Shown here one piece after another: positions 56,138-64,000 of a DNA stretch of 64,000 nucleotides. A model generated the notes under the pieces. The model saw nothing but the letters and a program-made list of their open reading frames with translations, had not been told where the DNA came from and made no database searches. Numbering within the stretch: position 1 is the stretch's first letter; each line of letters opens with the position of its first letter. Origin of the DNA: Nostoc punctiforme NIES-2108. Its GTDB lineage: Bacteria > Cyanobacteriota > Cyanobacteriia > Cyanobacteriales > Nostocaceae. The stretch spans positions 40,520 through 104,519 of the forward strand of contig LXQE01000096.1 in the NCBI GenBank assembly GCA_003326195.1. The letters run 5' to 3'. A program made the translations under genes and the position numbers.

Positions 56138-56339
56138 CTGAGGCAATTCCTTCCTCTATAAACAAATCACTAATTGAAAGTTATAGAAAAGTTATTAAGT
56201 GATTTGAGCGTTTACTTTATTTGTACCGACGCTATTTTTAATCGTCAAGTATATTTGCTGATTACTTTATCAAAAAGCCTCATTGCTTTATAAAAATACC
56301 CGTTTACTTGCTCCAAATACTTAAATGCTTTCTCAAAAT

Positions 56340-56600
56340 GACGTTTGACTTACTCAAAAGCTGTGTTTGCTTACTCATTTTGGTGTTTTCCGCAAGTAAA
56401 ATGACCTTTGACTTACTCAAAAGCTGTGTTTGCTTACTCATTTTGGTGTTTTCCGCAAGCAAAATGACCTTTGGCTTACTCAAAAGCTGTGTTTGCTTAC
56501 TCATTTTGGTGTTTTCCGCAAGCAAAACGAACTTTGACTTATTCAAACCCCAGTTTGCTTACTCATTTCAGTGTTTTCCGCAAGCAAAATGACCTTTGAC
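56340..56600. repeat. 63-bp tandem repeat (three to four copies, built of 21-bp subunits)
   Basis: Positions 56340-56527 hold three near-identical 63-bp units and a diverged fourth to about 56600. Each 63-bp unit splits into three related 21-bp pieces (GACTTACTCAAAAGCTGTGTT, GCTTACTCATTTTGGTGTTTT and a TTCCGCAAGC... piece, each carrying a short run of A or T). Both strands are open through the array: 21-residue period, hydrophobic on the plus strand (LLKSCVCLLILVFSASK) and polar on the minus strand (MSKQTQLLSK). I do not call genes here. Confidence 0.85.
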
Positions 56601-56893
56601 TTGTTCAAAATGCTTGCCCATTAATAATTCGGTGAGAATAAATAAAACTAGATTAATTAATGTAAAAGATATTGAGATTAGTTTGTAGTGTACCCCTTTG
56701 GGGAAGCAAGCTACGCGAAGCGTCTCGCAGAGAGGACTTTAGTCCTCATAATAGGGCTGAAGCTACAAACCTTGAATTATTTACACCGCTCTACTTTAGT
56801 GATTTTTTAATTTTTACCTTAGAAATGTTCTATCTATGGGACTAAAGATTTGCTAATCCAAAAGTATAAAATAATAGAAACCTGGAGAAAAAT
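56601..56893. other. Intergenic region upstream of the Rieske oxygenase
   Basis: It contains a dispersed element GAAGCAAGCTACGCGAAGCG (56703-56733), a diverged copy of that at 51644, and AT-rich sequence with no clear promoter. The oxygenase ATG at 56894 has a GGAG site at 56883-56886. Confidence 0.5.
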
Positions 56894-58252
56894 ATGTCAT
56901 TAGAAACAGAAACCCTACAGGCGACACTACCAACTTCTACCTTTGAGAAACTAGAGGAAAAGCAAGAATTTAACTGGAGGGAATGCTGGTATCCTGTCAC
57001 TTTTGTACAAGACTTACCTACCAATCGCCCTCATAGTTTTTCCCTGTACGATGAACCCTTGGTTTTGTTCAAAGACAAAGATGGACAATTGATTTGTTTA
57101 GCAGATCGTTGTCCTCACCGTACAGCCAAACTTTCTGAAGGACAAATTATTGACGGCAAAATTGAATGCTTGTATCACGGTTGGCAGTTTGGTAGTGATG
57201 GTCAATGTCTACACATTCCTCAATTACCTACAGATGCAAAAATTCCAGTCAATGCTTGCGTACCATCCTTTAAAGTTGTGGAACGCCAAGGCATGATTTG
57301 GGTATGGGCTGGCGAAAAAGAAACTGCTGTTGATGAAATTATTCCAATTTTGCCAGATTTAGATAAGTCAGGATTTGTGTGTGCAGACTTTATATTGGAT
57401 CTGCCTTATGACCAAACATATCTAGTCGAAAATGTTATCGATCCGGCTCATGTTGCTATTAGCCATAATGGCACGAGAGGGGGTGGTAATCGTAAAAATG
57501 CCCAACCGCTAGAAATGGAAGTGCTAGAGAATTCGGCTCAGGGGGTTAAAGGCAGGTGGCGGGGAGCTAACAAATCAAATGAAGCCTGGAAGTATGTTGA
57601 TTTTGTTGCTCCAAGTCTTGTACTGAACACTGCTTATATTGAAAAAAAAGATTGGACATTTGGACTAGCTTTGTATTCAATTCCTTTAGGTAAAGGGCGA
57701 TGCCGTCTTTTAGCTAGAGGTTATCGTAATTTCATGACTTGGGGAGTCAAGCTGAGGCCGCGCTGGCTCGATCACTTGAATACGAACAAAATATTGGAGC
57801 AGGATTTGCCTCTGATTGCGGGACAACAGGCAGAAATTGAGCGCTTGGGAAGAAGTCTCCAAGAATTATATTTGCCGCTGAAAACATCTGACACATTAGT
57901 GATTGAGTTCCGTAAGTGGCTAGATAAATTTGGGTCATCTTTGCCTTTTTATCAAGGTTATTCTACATGGAAAAATGTTGAGAATGACGAGTTGAATTCA
58001 AAGCCGATTTTGCTAGACAGATTTTCACGACACACACTTATTTGTAGTTCTTGCAATCGAGCTTATCAAGTTACAAATCGGGTTAAACAAAGTTGTATCG
58101 GAGTAGCGATCGCTCTAGCTGCTGTAGCGATACTTGCAGATGATTCTAGAATCAAAATCGCAGCAATATCGCTTTCCATAGCAGCAATTGTCATATCTGT
58201 TATGGCTCATACACTCAAAACTCGCTTTGAGCGTTCCTACACTCGTCACTAA
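56894..58252 (+). CDS. Rieske oxygenase of the PaO/Tic55/CAO group
   Basis: This 452-residue protein has an N-terminal Rieske [2Fe-2S] domain with CPHR (about 73) and CLYHGW (about 92). The mononuclear iron site NVIDPAHVAISH (about 180) follows the DxxHxxxxH pattern. Near the C-terminus it has CSSC (about 384) and two membrane helices. The CxxC motif and terminal helices are the marks of the plant/cyanobacterial pheophorbide a oxygenase family. Possible roles are chlorophyll breakdown or redox sensing at membranes; the substrate in cyanobacteria is unproven. It is monocistronic. Confidence 0.88.
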   Translation: MSLETETLQATLPTSTFEKLEEKQEFNWRECWYPVTFVQDLPTNRPHSFSLYDEPLVLFKDKDGQLICLADRCPHRTAKLSEGQIIDGKIECLYHGWQFGSDGQCLHIPQLPTDAKIPVNACVPSFKVVERQGMIWVWAGEKETAVDEIIPILPDLDKSGFVCADFILDLPYDQTYLVENVIDPAHVAISHNGTRGGGNRKNAQPLEMEVLENSAQGVKGRWRGANKSNEAWKYVDFVAPSLVLNTAYIEKKDWTFGLALYSIPLGKGRCRLLARGYRNFMTWGVKLRPRWLDHLNTNKILEQDLPLIAGQQAEIERLGRSLQELYLPLKTSDTLVIEFRKWLDKFGSSLPFYQGYSTWKNVENDELNSKPILLDRFSRHTLICSSCNRAYQVTNRVKQSCIGVAIALAAVAILADDSRIKIAAISLSIAAIVISVMAHTLKTRFERSYTRH

Positions 58253-58495
58253 AATAAGTGCTGAGAACATTTCGTAGTAAGCACTTTAGTGCTTACTAGA
58301 AACTTTTCATTACTGGCTTAAACATTTTACTGATAGATGTGTGGTAAATTTGCTCACCTCAAACGATTCGCTCACACTCCAAGTCTTGTTAAGTCACGAT
58401 CGAGTTAGTGGGTCTGCGCTAAAGTAAAAATATTGGGATAAAAATCTCTGGCAGTAAGTTCAACTGAATCACTAATCTTTACCACTGCGGCGATC

Positions 58496-58834
58496 ATGTC
58501 TCAAGAGCATAACGAATTACTCCAACTTCAGGAAATCACCAAACTCAAACCGAAACACTTTGCTGATTTAGTCAGATCGGCACAATTGGTTTTCGACCCC
58601 ACAGCCGGAGTTTCGGGAAGACATATAACAGTTGACTGGGAACAATTTGGAATTCCCCGTGATGTAGCGGACAATCTCAAATCACTTGGTCAGCAGTACC
58701 AGTATGCATCTCCTCACATCCCTGTTGAAGACATTTGGAGTAAATTAACTCCAGAAACTCGTGTTTGGTTCGTTGAAAATAAAGATCGGTTGTGGCAGCT
58801 TGAAGAAGCTTTCCCAGCCCTTGATGAAGATTGA
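58496..58834 (+). CDS. Conserved hypothetical protein, 112 aa
   Basis: This small acidic, soluble protein has no signal peptide, membrane helix or recognised motif. A mixed alpha/beta composition is suggested by ITKLKPKHFADLVRSAQLVF, HITVDWEQFGIPRDVADNLK and VEDIWSKLTPETRVWFVENKDRLWQLEEAFPALDED. The clear ATG start and coding-like codon use support a real gene. Neighbours are the Rieske oxygenase (244 bp upstream) and a NodB deacetylase downstream; neither suggests a role. Confidence 0.65.
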   Translation: MSQEHNELLQLQEITKLKPKHFADLVRSAQLVFDPTAGVSGRHITVDWEQFGIPRDVADNLKSLGQQYQYASPHIPVEDIWSKLTPETRVWFVENKDRLWQLEEAFPALDED

Positions 58835-59286
58835 AGAGGATATGAGGTAGGAGGTTGTCACCTTCTGCCTCTCTATAAGGATAAGCAAAAACTGCGATGG
58901 CGTAACCGCCCCCTGGAAGCGATCGCAAGCAAATAACAAATATTGACACTTGCAAAGTCCTCGACTATGTAAATCAATGACTATCTAGCATTTGTCCAGG
59001 TTACGGTTATACTGCTATCATTGCTGACTCTACTGGTCAGCTAAATCTACTGAGTATTATTTTATTCAGATTAATAATGGTAGCAAATTAGTACAGATTA
59101 AATTGAGACATCCTTTAGCTTTAGCTGGAATGTTTCAAGGTATTTTATTGTTTTCTTTTTTCTTTCAGCAGTAGATATATTAATTACAACAGGCTACGAG
59201 TAATATCAAGTCCGGGTAAAGGTATGGAAACATCAGGGAGAAACCAATCTCCAATAACTAATAACTAATATTTGAGGAGATTTAAT
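58835..59286. other. Intergenic region with a dispersed repeat
   Basis: Around 58891-58926 is GCGATGGCGTAACCGCCCCC next to GCGATCGC, a type of repeated palindromic tract common between genes in this group; open frames on the minus strand at 58677-58955 are translations of it. The rest is AT-rich. The deacetylase ribosome site GAGGAGA lies at 59274-59280. Confidence 0.5.
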
Positions 59287-60219
59287 GTGTCTAGTCGTAA
59301 ATTATCTTTGTTACTAAAACTAATAATTATTACATTGGTTACTGGTGCTAGTAGTCTATGTATCAGCTTGCTTTTAACCACAAGCGGATTTGAGCATTTG
59401 TTTGGAATTATAAAGCCAAAAAGCGAGAGTGCTAAAGCGAGTCATAACAAACTGATGAGTGCAGATGCACAGAATATCATTCCAGCAACAGACCAAATGA
59501 ATGAAGTGCCAAAGGCATTTCAGGGAACAATCGTTTATCAAGGGAAACTAAAACCGAATGAAAAAGTTATTGCCCTAACTTTTGATGATGGCCCCGGCCC
59601 CAAAAATACGGCACAGATTTTAGAAATTTTGAAGAAAAATGATGTCAAAGCCACATTCTTCATGATTGGGCAAATGGTGAAATATTTTCCTCAAGTTGCC
59701 AAGCAAGTGGCTGCTGATGGTCACGTAATTGGTAATCACACATGGCATCATTGGTATCGTCACATGGACTTAGCTACTGCGGCCAGTGAAATCGATCGTA
59801 CAGCAGAGATCATCTACAAGACTACCGGAAAGAAAACTAGTCTATTTCGTCCTCCTGGCGGTTTTCTGAATAATGGACTAGCCGAATATGCCAGAAACAA
59901 GAAGTACGCTGTCATGATGTGGTCAGAACAATCGGGAGATGCTGAACGTCGTTCGCCTCCAGTTACGGGGCTGGTCAAAAATGTGCTGAAATATGCAAAA
60001 CCTGGTGCAATTGTACTGTTGCACGATGGGGGCGGCAACCGTTCCAAATCTGTCAAAGCTTTACCAGAAATGATCGCAGGTTTAAAAGCCGAAGGCTATA
60101 GATTTGTGACGATTCCCCAACTACTGGAAATACAAGCCCAAGAAAAAAGTGTGGAGACAGAAGTATCACCTGTGGTAAAAAATCAAGAACATCTAAACCA
60201 ACAACTTAATCATCAGTGA
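59287..60219 (+). CDS. NodB-type polysaccharide deacetylase
   Basis: GTG at 59287, 6 nt after GAGGAGA, gives 310 residues; the TTG frame from 59272 would overlap that site. A signal anchor (LSLLLKLIIITLVTGASSLCISLLL) precedes a linker and the NodB domain (about residues 85-290). The metal/catalytic motifs are ALTFDDGPGPKNT (about 98), GNHTWHHWYRHM (about 148), FRPPGGF and GAIVLLHDGGG. It is secreted or membrane-anchored and would remove N-acetyl groups from peptidoglycan or an exopolysaccharide. Confidence 0.92.
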   Translation: MSSRKLSLLLKLIIITLVTGASSLCISLLLTTSGFEHLFGIIKPKSESAKASHNKLMSADAQNIIPATDQMNEVPKAFQGTIVYQGKLKPNEKVIALTFDDGPGPKNTAQILEILKKNDVKATFFMIGQMVKYFPQVAKQVAADGHVIGNHTWHHWYRHMDLATAASEIDRTAEIIYKTTGKKTSLFRPPGGFLNNGLAEYARNKKYAVMMWSEQSGDAERRSPPVTGLVKNVLKYAKPGAIVLLHDGGGNRSKSVKALPEMIAGLKAEGYRFVTIPQLLEIQAQEKSVETEVSPVVKNQEHLNQQLNHQ

Positions 60220-60269
60220 TATCCCAATACGGTTCGGTTAAGGTTTTTTGATGAAAATTATTGCTCGTC

Positions 60270-60344
60270 AAAGACGCAATAAATCGCCGTCTCTACAAAG
60301 GACTGATTATTGTAGAGACGGCGATTCATCGCGTTTTGCCTTAA
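60270..60344. repeat. 75-bp palindromic interspersed element, copy B
   Basis: AAAGACGCAATAAATCGCCG begins an element of exactly the same length as that at 6420-6494 and ends TTGCCTTAA. The inverted halves (GCCGTCTCTACAA / TTGTAGAGACGGC) are better preserved here. It lies between the convergent deacetylase and TamB-like genes and may serve as a shared terminator. Confidence 0.75.
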
Positions 60345-60415
60345 CTGTCCAGGTAATTAGTTAGTTTATTGGCCAGCAATGCGATTGTGTTGGCTGACAA
60401 TGCCAATGTAGCAAT

Positions 60416-63400
60416 CTAAAATCGAGTTTCATACTCAACTTGAAGTTGATTGTCATCCCCCACATCAGTTGAGCCTCGCATCAGAATTTCGTCATTGACT
60501 CGATAGAGGACATTGAAACGGAAAGAGTCATCGCTAGAAAGAGCGCGTGATAAAGAGGCAGAGAAGTTTTTATTAATATCAAACACACCTTCCGCTGATA
60601 AATTAAGAATTGAAGCTCTTGATGCTTTTGATTCTTCATTATTAATAGATGGAGTCGGAAATATCCGAAATTCACTGAAACCAACAGCCTGTCCGATCGC
60701 AGTGATAGTTCCTTGTAAACTACCTAAAATGGTAGAACTAGCGAAATTAGTCAGCCCTTGTCCTGCATCTGCTTGACCAAAAGAACCTAGAATTGAGCCA
60801 CCCAGCAAAGCAACTATTTCTCCCTTACTACGGCTAGGTTCGCTCGTCAGTTCTAGATTGTCGCCCAATTTACTAGCTGGCCCGTTCACTCTAGCTTGAA
60901 CGGTAACACTACGTAAAGTCCCAAAGTTATTGACAGAAACATCGCTGACTTCAGAAGACAAGGGTGATTCCAAAGTTTGAGTGTTCCTTGCTGATGCTTC
61001 CGGTACAATTGCGGTCAGTCGGACATCCAAAGTCGGGTCAAGTCCTTGACTTGGAGTAAACCGCGCAGTTTGTTCATAGCCCCGTGCCAAGGTAAACTCA
61101 GTGGAAAATAAACTCAGTCGTCCTCCTGTCAAACGAATGACTCCTTCAGGAAGTGGTTTGGCTAATGTACCATTAATAGTCAAGTCGCCTTTAGCGTCAA
61201 AGCTCAATAAAGGCTGACTCAATGCCTCTCCTCCTGGTACAAAGCTTAGGAAGGACTGAGTTGTAACCCGAATATCTTTGTCTAAAATCAACTTTAAATC
61301 TGCAAACTCTACAGGTAAATTGGGTGGAGTTGCGGCGCTAGTGCTTGCGTCTGCTGTCGCCACTGGCTTAGTACTTCCATCTACTGTAGCCACTGGGTTA
61401 GTGCTATTCTCTGCTGTCGGTGTGGCGTTAGGGTTAGCCTCTTGTCTATCTAGATTTATGACCTTAGTATTAGCCTCAGTTGTAGCTGCTGATTTTTTAG
61501 CGGTAGTATTCGAGTTGCCAATAATTACCTTACCATCACTCAGTTTAATCTCTCCACCAATTACAGGTTTTAAGGCTGTACCGCGAATCACGACATCACC
61601 ACCAACACCACCTTCATAAAGTCCTGCAAGCTTAAAGTTGAGTTTGTCTGCTATTGATACTGTCAGGGGATTGGCTGCGGCTTGTTGAGCATCAAAAATT
61701 GGCAAGATACCTGATGCAGTTACTTGCCCTTGATTGTAATTACCTTGGATATTTTCAACGCTTACCGTACTACCATTAAATTGCGCTGTTCCTGTGACAT
61801 TGGTTAGAGGTTCAGATAAGGCTTCAGCGCGAAAGGTCGCATTATTAAGTATGGCGTTGCCGTTGATAATTGGTTCGTTTAAAGTACCTCGAACATTTAA
61901 ATCTACTTTTCCTTGACCGTCTACCCAAGCGACTTGATTGTTGGTAAGCAGGTTTAACAGTGCCAATCCTTCATTTTGCACATTGGCGTCGATGTTGATT
62001 TGATTGCTATCAGGTTGCACTTTGGCAAAAGGCAAAGGAGCAGGTACGCTACCTGTAATTGCAACTGGCTGCGTTCCTGTAACGAGTAAGGTACTATCAA
62101 AAGTTAAGCGAGCTTTGTTGTAATCAAAGTTCACCTCTCCTGTTTGCACAGGTTGTTTGTTAAGAGTTGCATTCGCCAGTGTCACTTTGCCTTTCGCACT
62201 AGGGTCTTGCAAACTACCTGCTAAGGTGGCATCAGCATTTACATTACCAGTGATATCTACGGGGTATTTTTCGATAAAAGGCTCTAAAAGTGATACAGGT
62301 AGACTGGCTACATTCAATTTTCCAGATAGTTGCTCAGTTCCTAACTGTCCCGAAAAGGCCACTAGTCCTTGATTAATCCCCACACTCAAGGGCGAAAGTG
62401 TGATGATACCATCGGCAAAAGTCCCTTGAGCAACGACTTGATTGATGGAATAATTACCCCATTGCCAATTAGCACCTTGAAAATTAAAGCCGACATTCAA
62501 CCCAGATTTTAAGGAGCCATTGGCTGTAATTGCTCCGCTTAAAGCACCTGTTAATTCTGCAAGGCTGGGCAAAGATGGGGTTTGTTTTTTCTCTGCTTGC
62601 TGTTCTTTGGCGATCGCTGCTGTAATATTCGAGAAATATGCTAACTGTGTTTTCAAGTCTGCATTCGGCAAACTGATAGATTCAGTTGGCAGTGCTTCTG
62701 CACCAGCTAACGTCGGAGGCTGCAACCCGGTACTAAAGTCTTGAAAGTCGAAGATATTAAACGCTTGTAAAAGTCTTTGGATTTTGGCTTCGGCAAAATT
62801 AGCTTGGAATTGAAATTGCGGGTCATTCCCTGCTTGCACATTACCACTGAGAGCGATGTTGCTATCGCCAATCCGCAATAGACCATTAGCCAAGCTAGCA
62901 GTACCATCAGCGTAATTGATGTTGCCGCGAAATTCATCGGCTGCAACTCTGGCAACACGAGGCCCTGCGATCGCCACATCCCCCGCAATGGCATAATTAT
63001 TCAGATTGACAACTAAATTACCCGATAATTGCCCCCCCAAAGGTTTCAATTGATTGTTAGGTAAAAAGCCGCCAACAAGAGCGATGGGAAACTGTTGGGC
63101 GTTGACAATCAAATTATCTCCCTCAGTTCTACCTGTGGTAACTGCCTCATCGCGTTTAACTAAAAATGAGGTGGGGCGATAATCTGCACCTAAATTAAGG
63201 GCAATTCGATCTTGTTTCCCAGCTAGTCGCAGACTTCCTCCTTGTCCCCCTTGAAAATTCACATTTCCGGTTAAAAGTGGGTCAAATGCCAAGTTACTCA
63301 CATTGAAATTCCGCAGCCGGATATTCCCATTCGCTTGCGGGACATCTGGAGTGCCTGTAACTTTTCCATTAAAATCAAGTCGCCCTGCTATTGCTACGTC

Positions 63401-64000
63401 CCCAGGAACTTTAAAGCCAGTATTTTGTAAGTTGAAATTCTGCGCCAGTACATTTAAATCAAATCCGGCAATTTGGGGTGCGCCAGTTGGGGGAGACTGA
63501 ATAGCGATCGTACCATTAGCACTAAATCCTGCGGTACTTGCGTTTTCAACGATAATCTGCTGTCCATTCCACTTAAATTGTGCAGTAAGTGGTTTTGCCA
63601 GCTGCGCTACTCCTTGGGGAAGGCTGATTTGTCCGGCGGCGCGAATATCCGCAAGCTGGAAAGATTGTGTTGTGCCAGCTAGCTGAATATTGCTATTCAG
63701 CCGTCCTCGCAGTTGTGGTGAGAAACGGCTAAGTTGAATTTGAGAAGTTTTGACAACCCCTTGCCAGCGTTGTTGTGCAAGTTGACCTTGAGCTGTGATT
63801 GTCCCACCTGCCACATTCACAACCGCATCGGGAAAGACGATATTCTCTCCCTGTTTGGTAACAACGACTCGCCCGGTAGTGGGATAGGTGGCACTAGGCG
63901 CTTGCACCCGTGCTACTGTTTGCAGATTGCTCAGAGTGCCGGAAATATCGGCATTTGCCGAGACATTCCCAATAGTGATGGAGGGTGAGGAATTGTAGGC
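60416..64000 (-). CDS. TamB-like (DUF490) protein, 5' part outside window
   Basis: The frame is open to the window edge without a start, so at least 1194 residues of a larger protein are visible. The repeated beta-rich modules (GNVNADATLAGSLQDPSAKG, INGNAILNNATFRAEALSEP) and the C-terminal LYRVNDEILMRGSTDVGDDN followed by QLQVEYETRF are typical of TamB, which with an Omp85-type partner moves lipids or assembles proteins at the outer membrane. A Thr/Ala/Pro-rich linker (about 61330-61500) with PVAT-type repeats is a low-complexity insert. The start codon reported at 63907 is only an internal GTG. Confidence 0.9.
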   Translation of the reverse strand, partial: AYNSSPSITIGNVSANADISGTLSNLQTVARVQAPSATYPTTGRVVVTKQGENIVFPDAVVNVAGGTITAQGQLAQQRWQGVVKTSQIQLSRFSPQLRGRLNSNIQLAGTTQSFQLADIRAAGQISLPQGVAQLAKPLTAQFKWNGQQIIVENASTAGFSANGTIAIQSPPTGAPQIAGFDLNVLAQNFNLQNTGFKVPGDVAIAGRLDFNGKVTGTPDVPQANGNIRLRNFNVSNLAFDPLLTGNVNFQGGQGGSLRLAGKQDRIALNLGADYRPTSFLVKRDEAVTTGRTEGDNLIVNAQQFPIALVGGFLPNNQLKPLGGQLSGNLVVNLNNYAIAGDVAIAGPRVARVAADEFRGNINYADGTASLANGLLRIGDSNIALSGNVQAGNDPQFQFQANFAEAKIQRLLQAFNIFDFQDFSTGLQPPTLAGAEALPTESISLPNADLKTQLAYFSNITAAIAKEQQAEKKQTPSLPSLAELTGALSGAITANGSLKSGLNVGFNFQGANWQWGNYSINQVVAQGTFADGIITLSPLSVGINQGLVAFSGQLGTEQLSGKLNVASLPVSLLEPFIEKYPVDITGNVNADATLAGSLQDPSAKGKVTLANATLNKQPVQTGEVNFDYNKARLTFDSTLLVTGTQPVAITGSVPAPLPFAKVQPDSNQINIDANVQNEGLALLNLLTNNQVAWVDGQGKVDLNVRGTLNEPIINGNAILNNATFRAEALSEPLTNVTGTAQFNGSTVSVENIQGNYNQGQVTASGILPIFDAQQAAANPLTVSIADKLNFKLAGLYEGGVGGDVVIRGTALKPVIGGEIKLSDGKVIIGNSNTTAKKSAATTEANTKVINLDRQEANPNATPTAENSTNPVATVDGSTKPVATADASTSAATPPNLPVEFADLKLILDKDIRVTTQSFLSFVPGGEALSQPLLSFDAKGDLTINGTLAKPLPEGVIRLTGGRLSLFSTEFTLARGYEQTARFTPSQGLDPTLDVRLTAIVPEASARNTQTLESPLSSEVSDVSVNNFGTLRSVTVQARVNGPASKLGDNLELTSEPSRSKGEIVALLGGSILGSFGQADAGQGLTNFASSTILGSLQGTITAIGQAVGFSEFRIFPTPSINNEESKASRASILNLSAEGVFDINKNFSASLSRALSSDDSFRFNVLYRVNDEILMRGSTDVGDDNQLQVEYETRF

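Noticed and set aside
56304..56592. Open frames of 80 and 94 codons on opposite strands
   Set aside because: Both come from the 63-bp tandem repeat, whose length keeps all frames in phase. Neither has independent evidence of coding.
63905..63907. Start codon of the TamB-like protein
   Set aside because: The frame continues without a stop to position 64000, so this GTG is internal and the gene extends beyond the window.

Overview
The window comes from a filamentous, probably heterocyst-forming cyanobacterium of the Nostoc/Anabaena group. The evidence is a photosystem II D2 gene, frequent HIP1 octamers (GCGATCGC) inside and between genes, many heptanucleotide tandem repeats between genes, an SLH-domain porin, a PaO-type Rieske oxygenase, and the local order psbD / pterin dehydratase / SLH porin, which I recall from Nostoc-type genomes. 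No CRISPR array, rRNA operon, prophage or intact insertion sequence is visible. One tRNA (Asn, GUU) is present.

Layout. 1-2600: comB-like phosphatase, then a BlaI-type repressor overlapping an M56 metalloprotease, with a candidate operator upstream. 2600-6380: a 21-bp tandem repeat, then a coupled minus-strand pair of P-loop ATPases with membrane segments; the larger has an unusual GVAF tetrapeptide array. 6600-9820: class V aminotransferase, tRNA-Asn, NYN nuclease, ECF-type ABC ATPase and a small conserved protein. 10171-12294: stand-alone psbD with a candidate high-light element, a structured RNA with a strong terminator, and a pterin dehydratase. 12785-18102: SLH porin, Rrf2 regulator, cysK, DnaJ-domain protein and a double-domain PTPS/QueD-like protein. 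18165-22582: Uma2 nuclease, PrsW-like protease, methyltransferase and DUF3352 protein, all minus. 22583-23666: repeat-rich gap with a MITE-like inverted repeat and a decayed coding remnant. 23667-28918: M1 aminopeptidase, ABC1 kinase and a small membrane protein.

28977-39109 is a compact minus-strand surface-glycan cluster: three tandem paralogous GT8-like proteins, a GT10-like fucosyltransferase, three GT4 glycosyltransferases and an MsbA-type ABC exporter whose C-terminus carries two histidine-kinase-type dimerisation helical pairs. It probably builds and exports an oligosaccharide or glycolipid. 39538-46113 is largely housekeeping: glyoxalase II, ribosomal protein L9, DnaB, FKBP, a phasin-like protein, a 2TM protein and an orphan ParA. 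46540-51148 holds a permease-PAS-GGDEF-EAL fusion convergent with a histidine-decarboxylase-like gene whose PLP site has lost a residue. 51905-64000: ileS, a small cyclic-nucleotide-fold protein, a Lin0512 protein, a 63-bp tandem repeat, the Rieske oxygenase, an unknown 112-aa protein, a NodB deacetylase and the C-terminal part of a TamB-like protein that runs off the window.

The most promising unexplained items are the permease/c-di-GMP fusion, the ABC-HisKA fusion, the glycine-zipper ATPase pair, the structured RNA after psbD, and two tandem-repeat loci built on a 21-bp unit. All assignments come from reading sequence and remembered family motifs; no database search was run.
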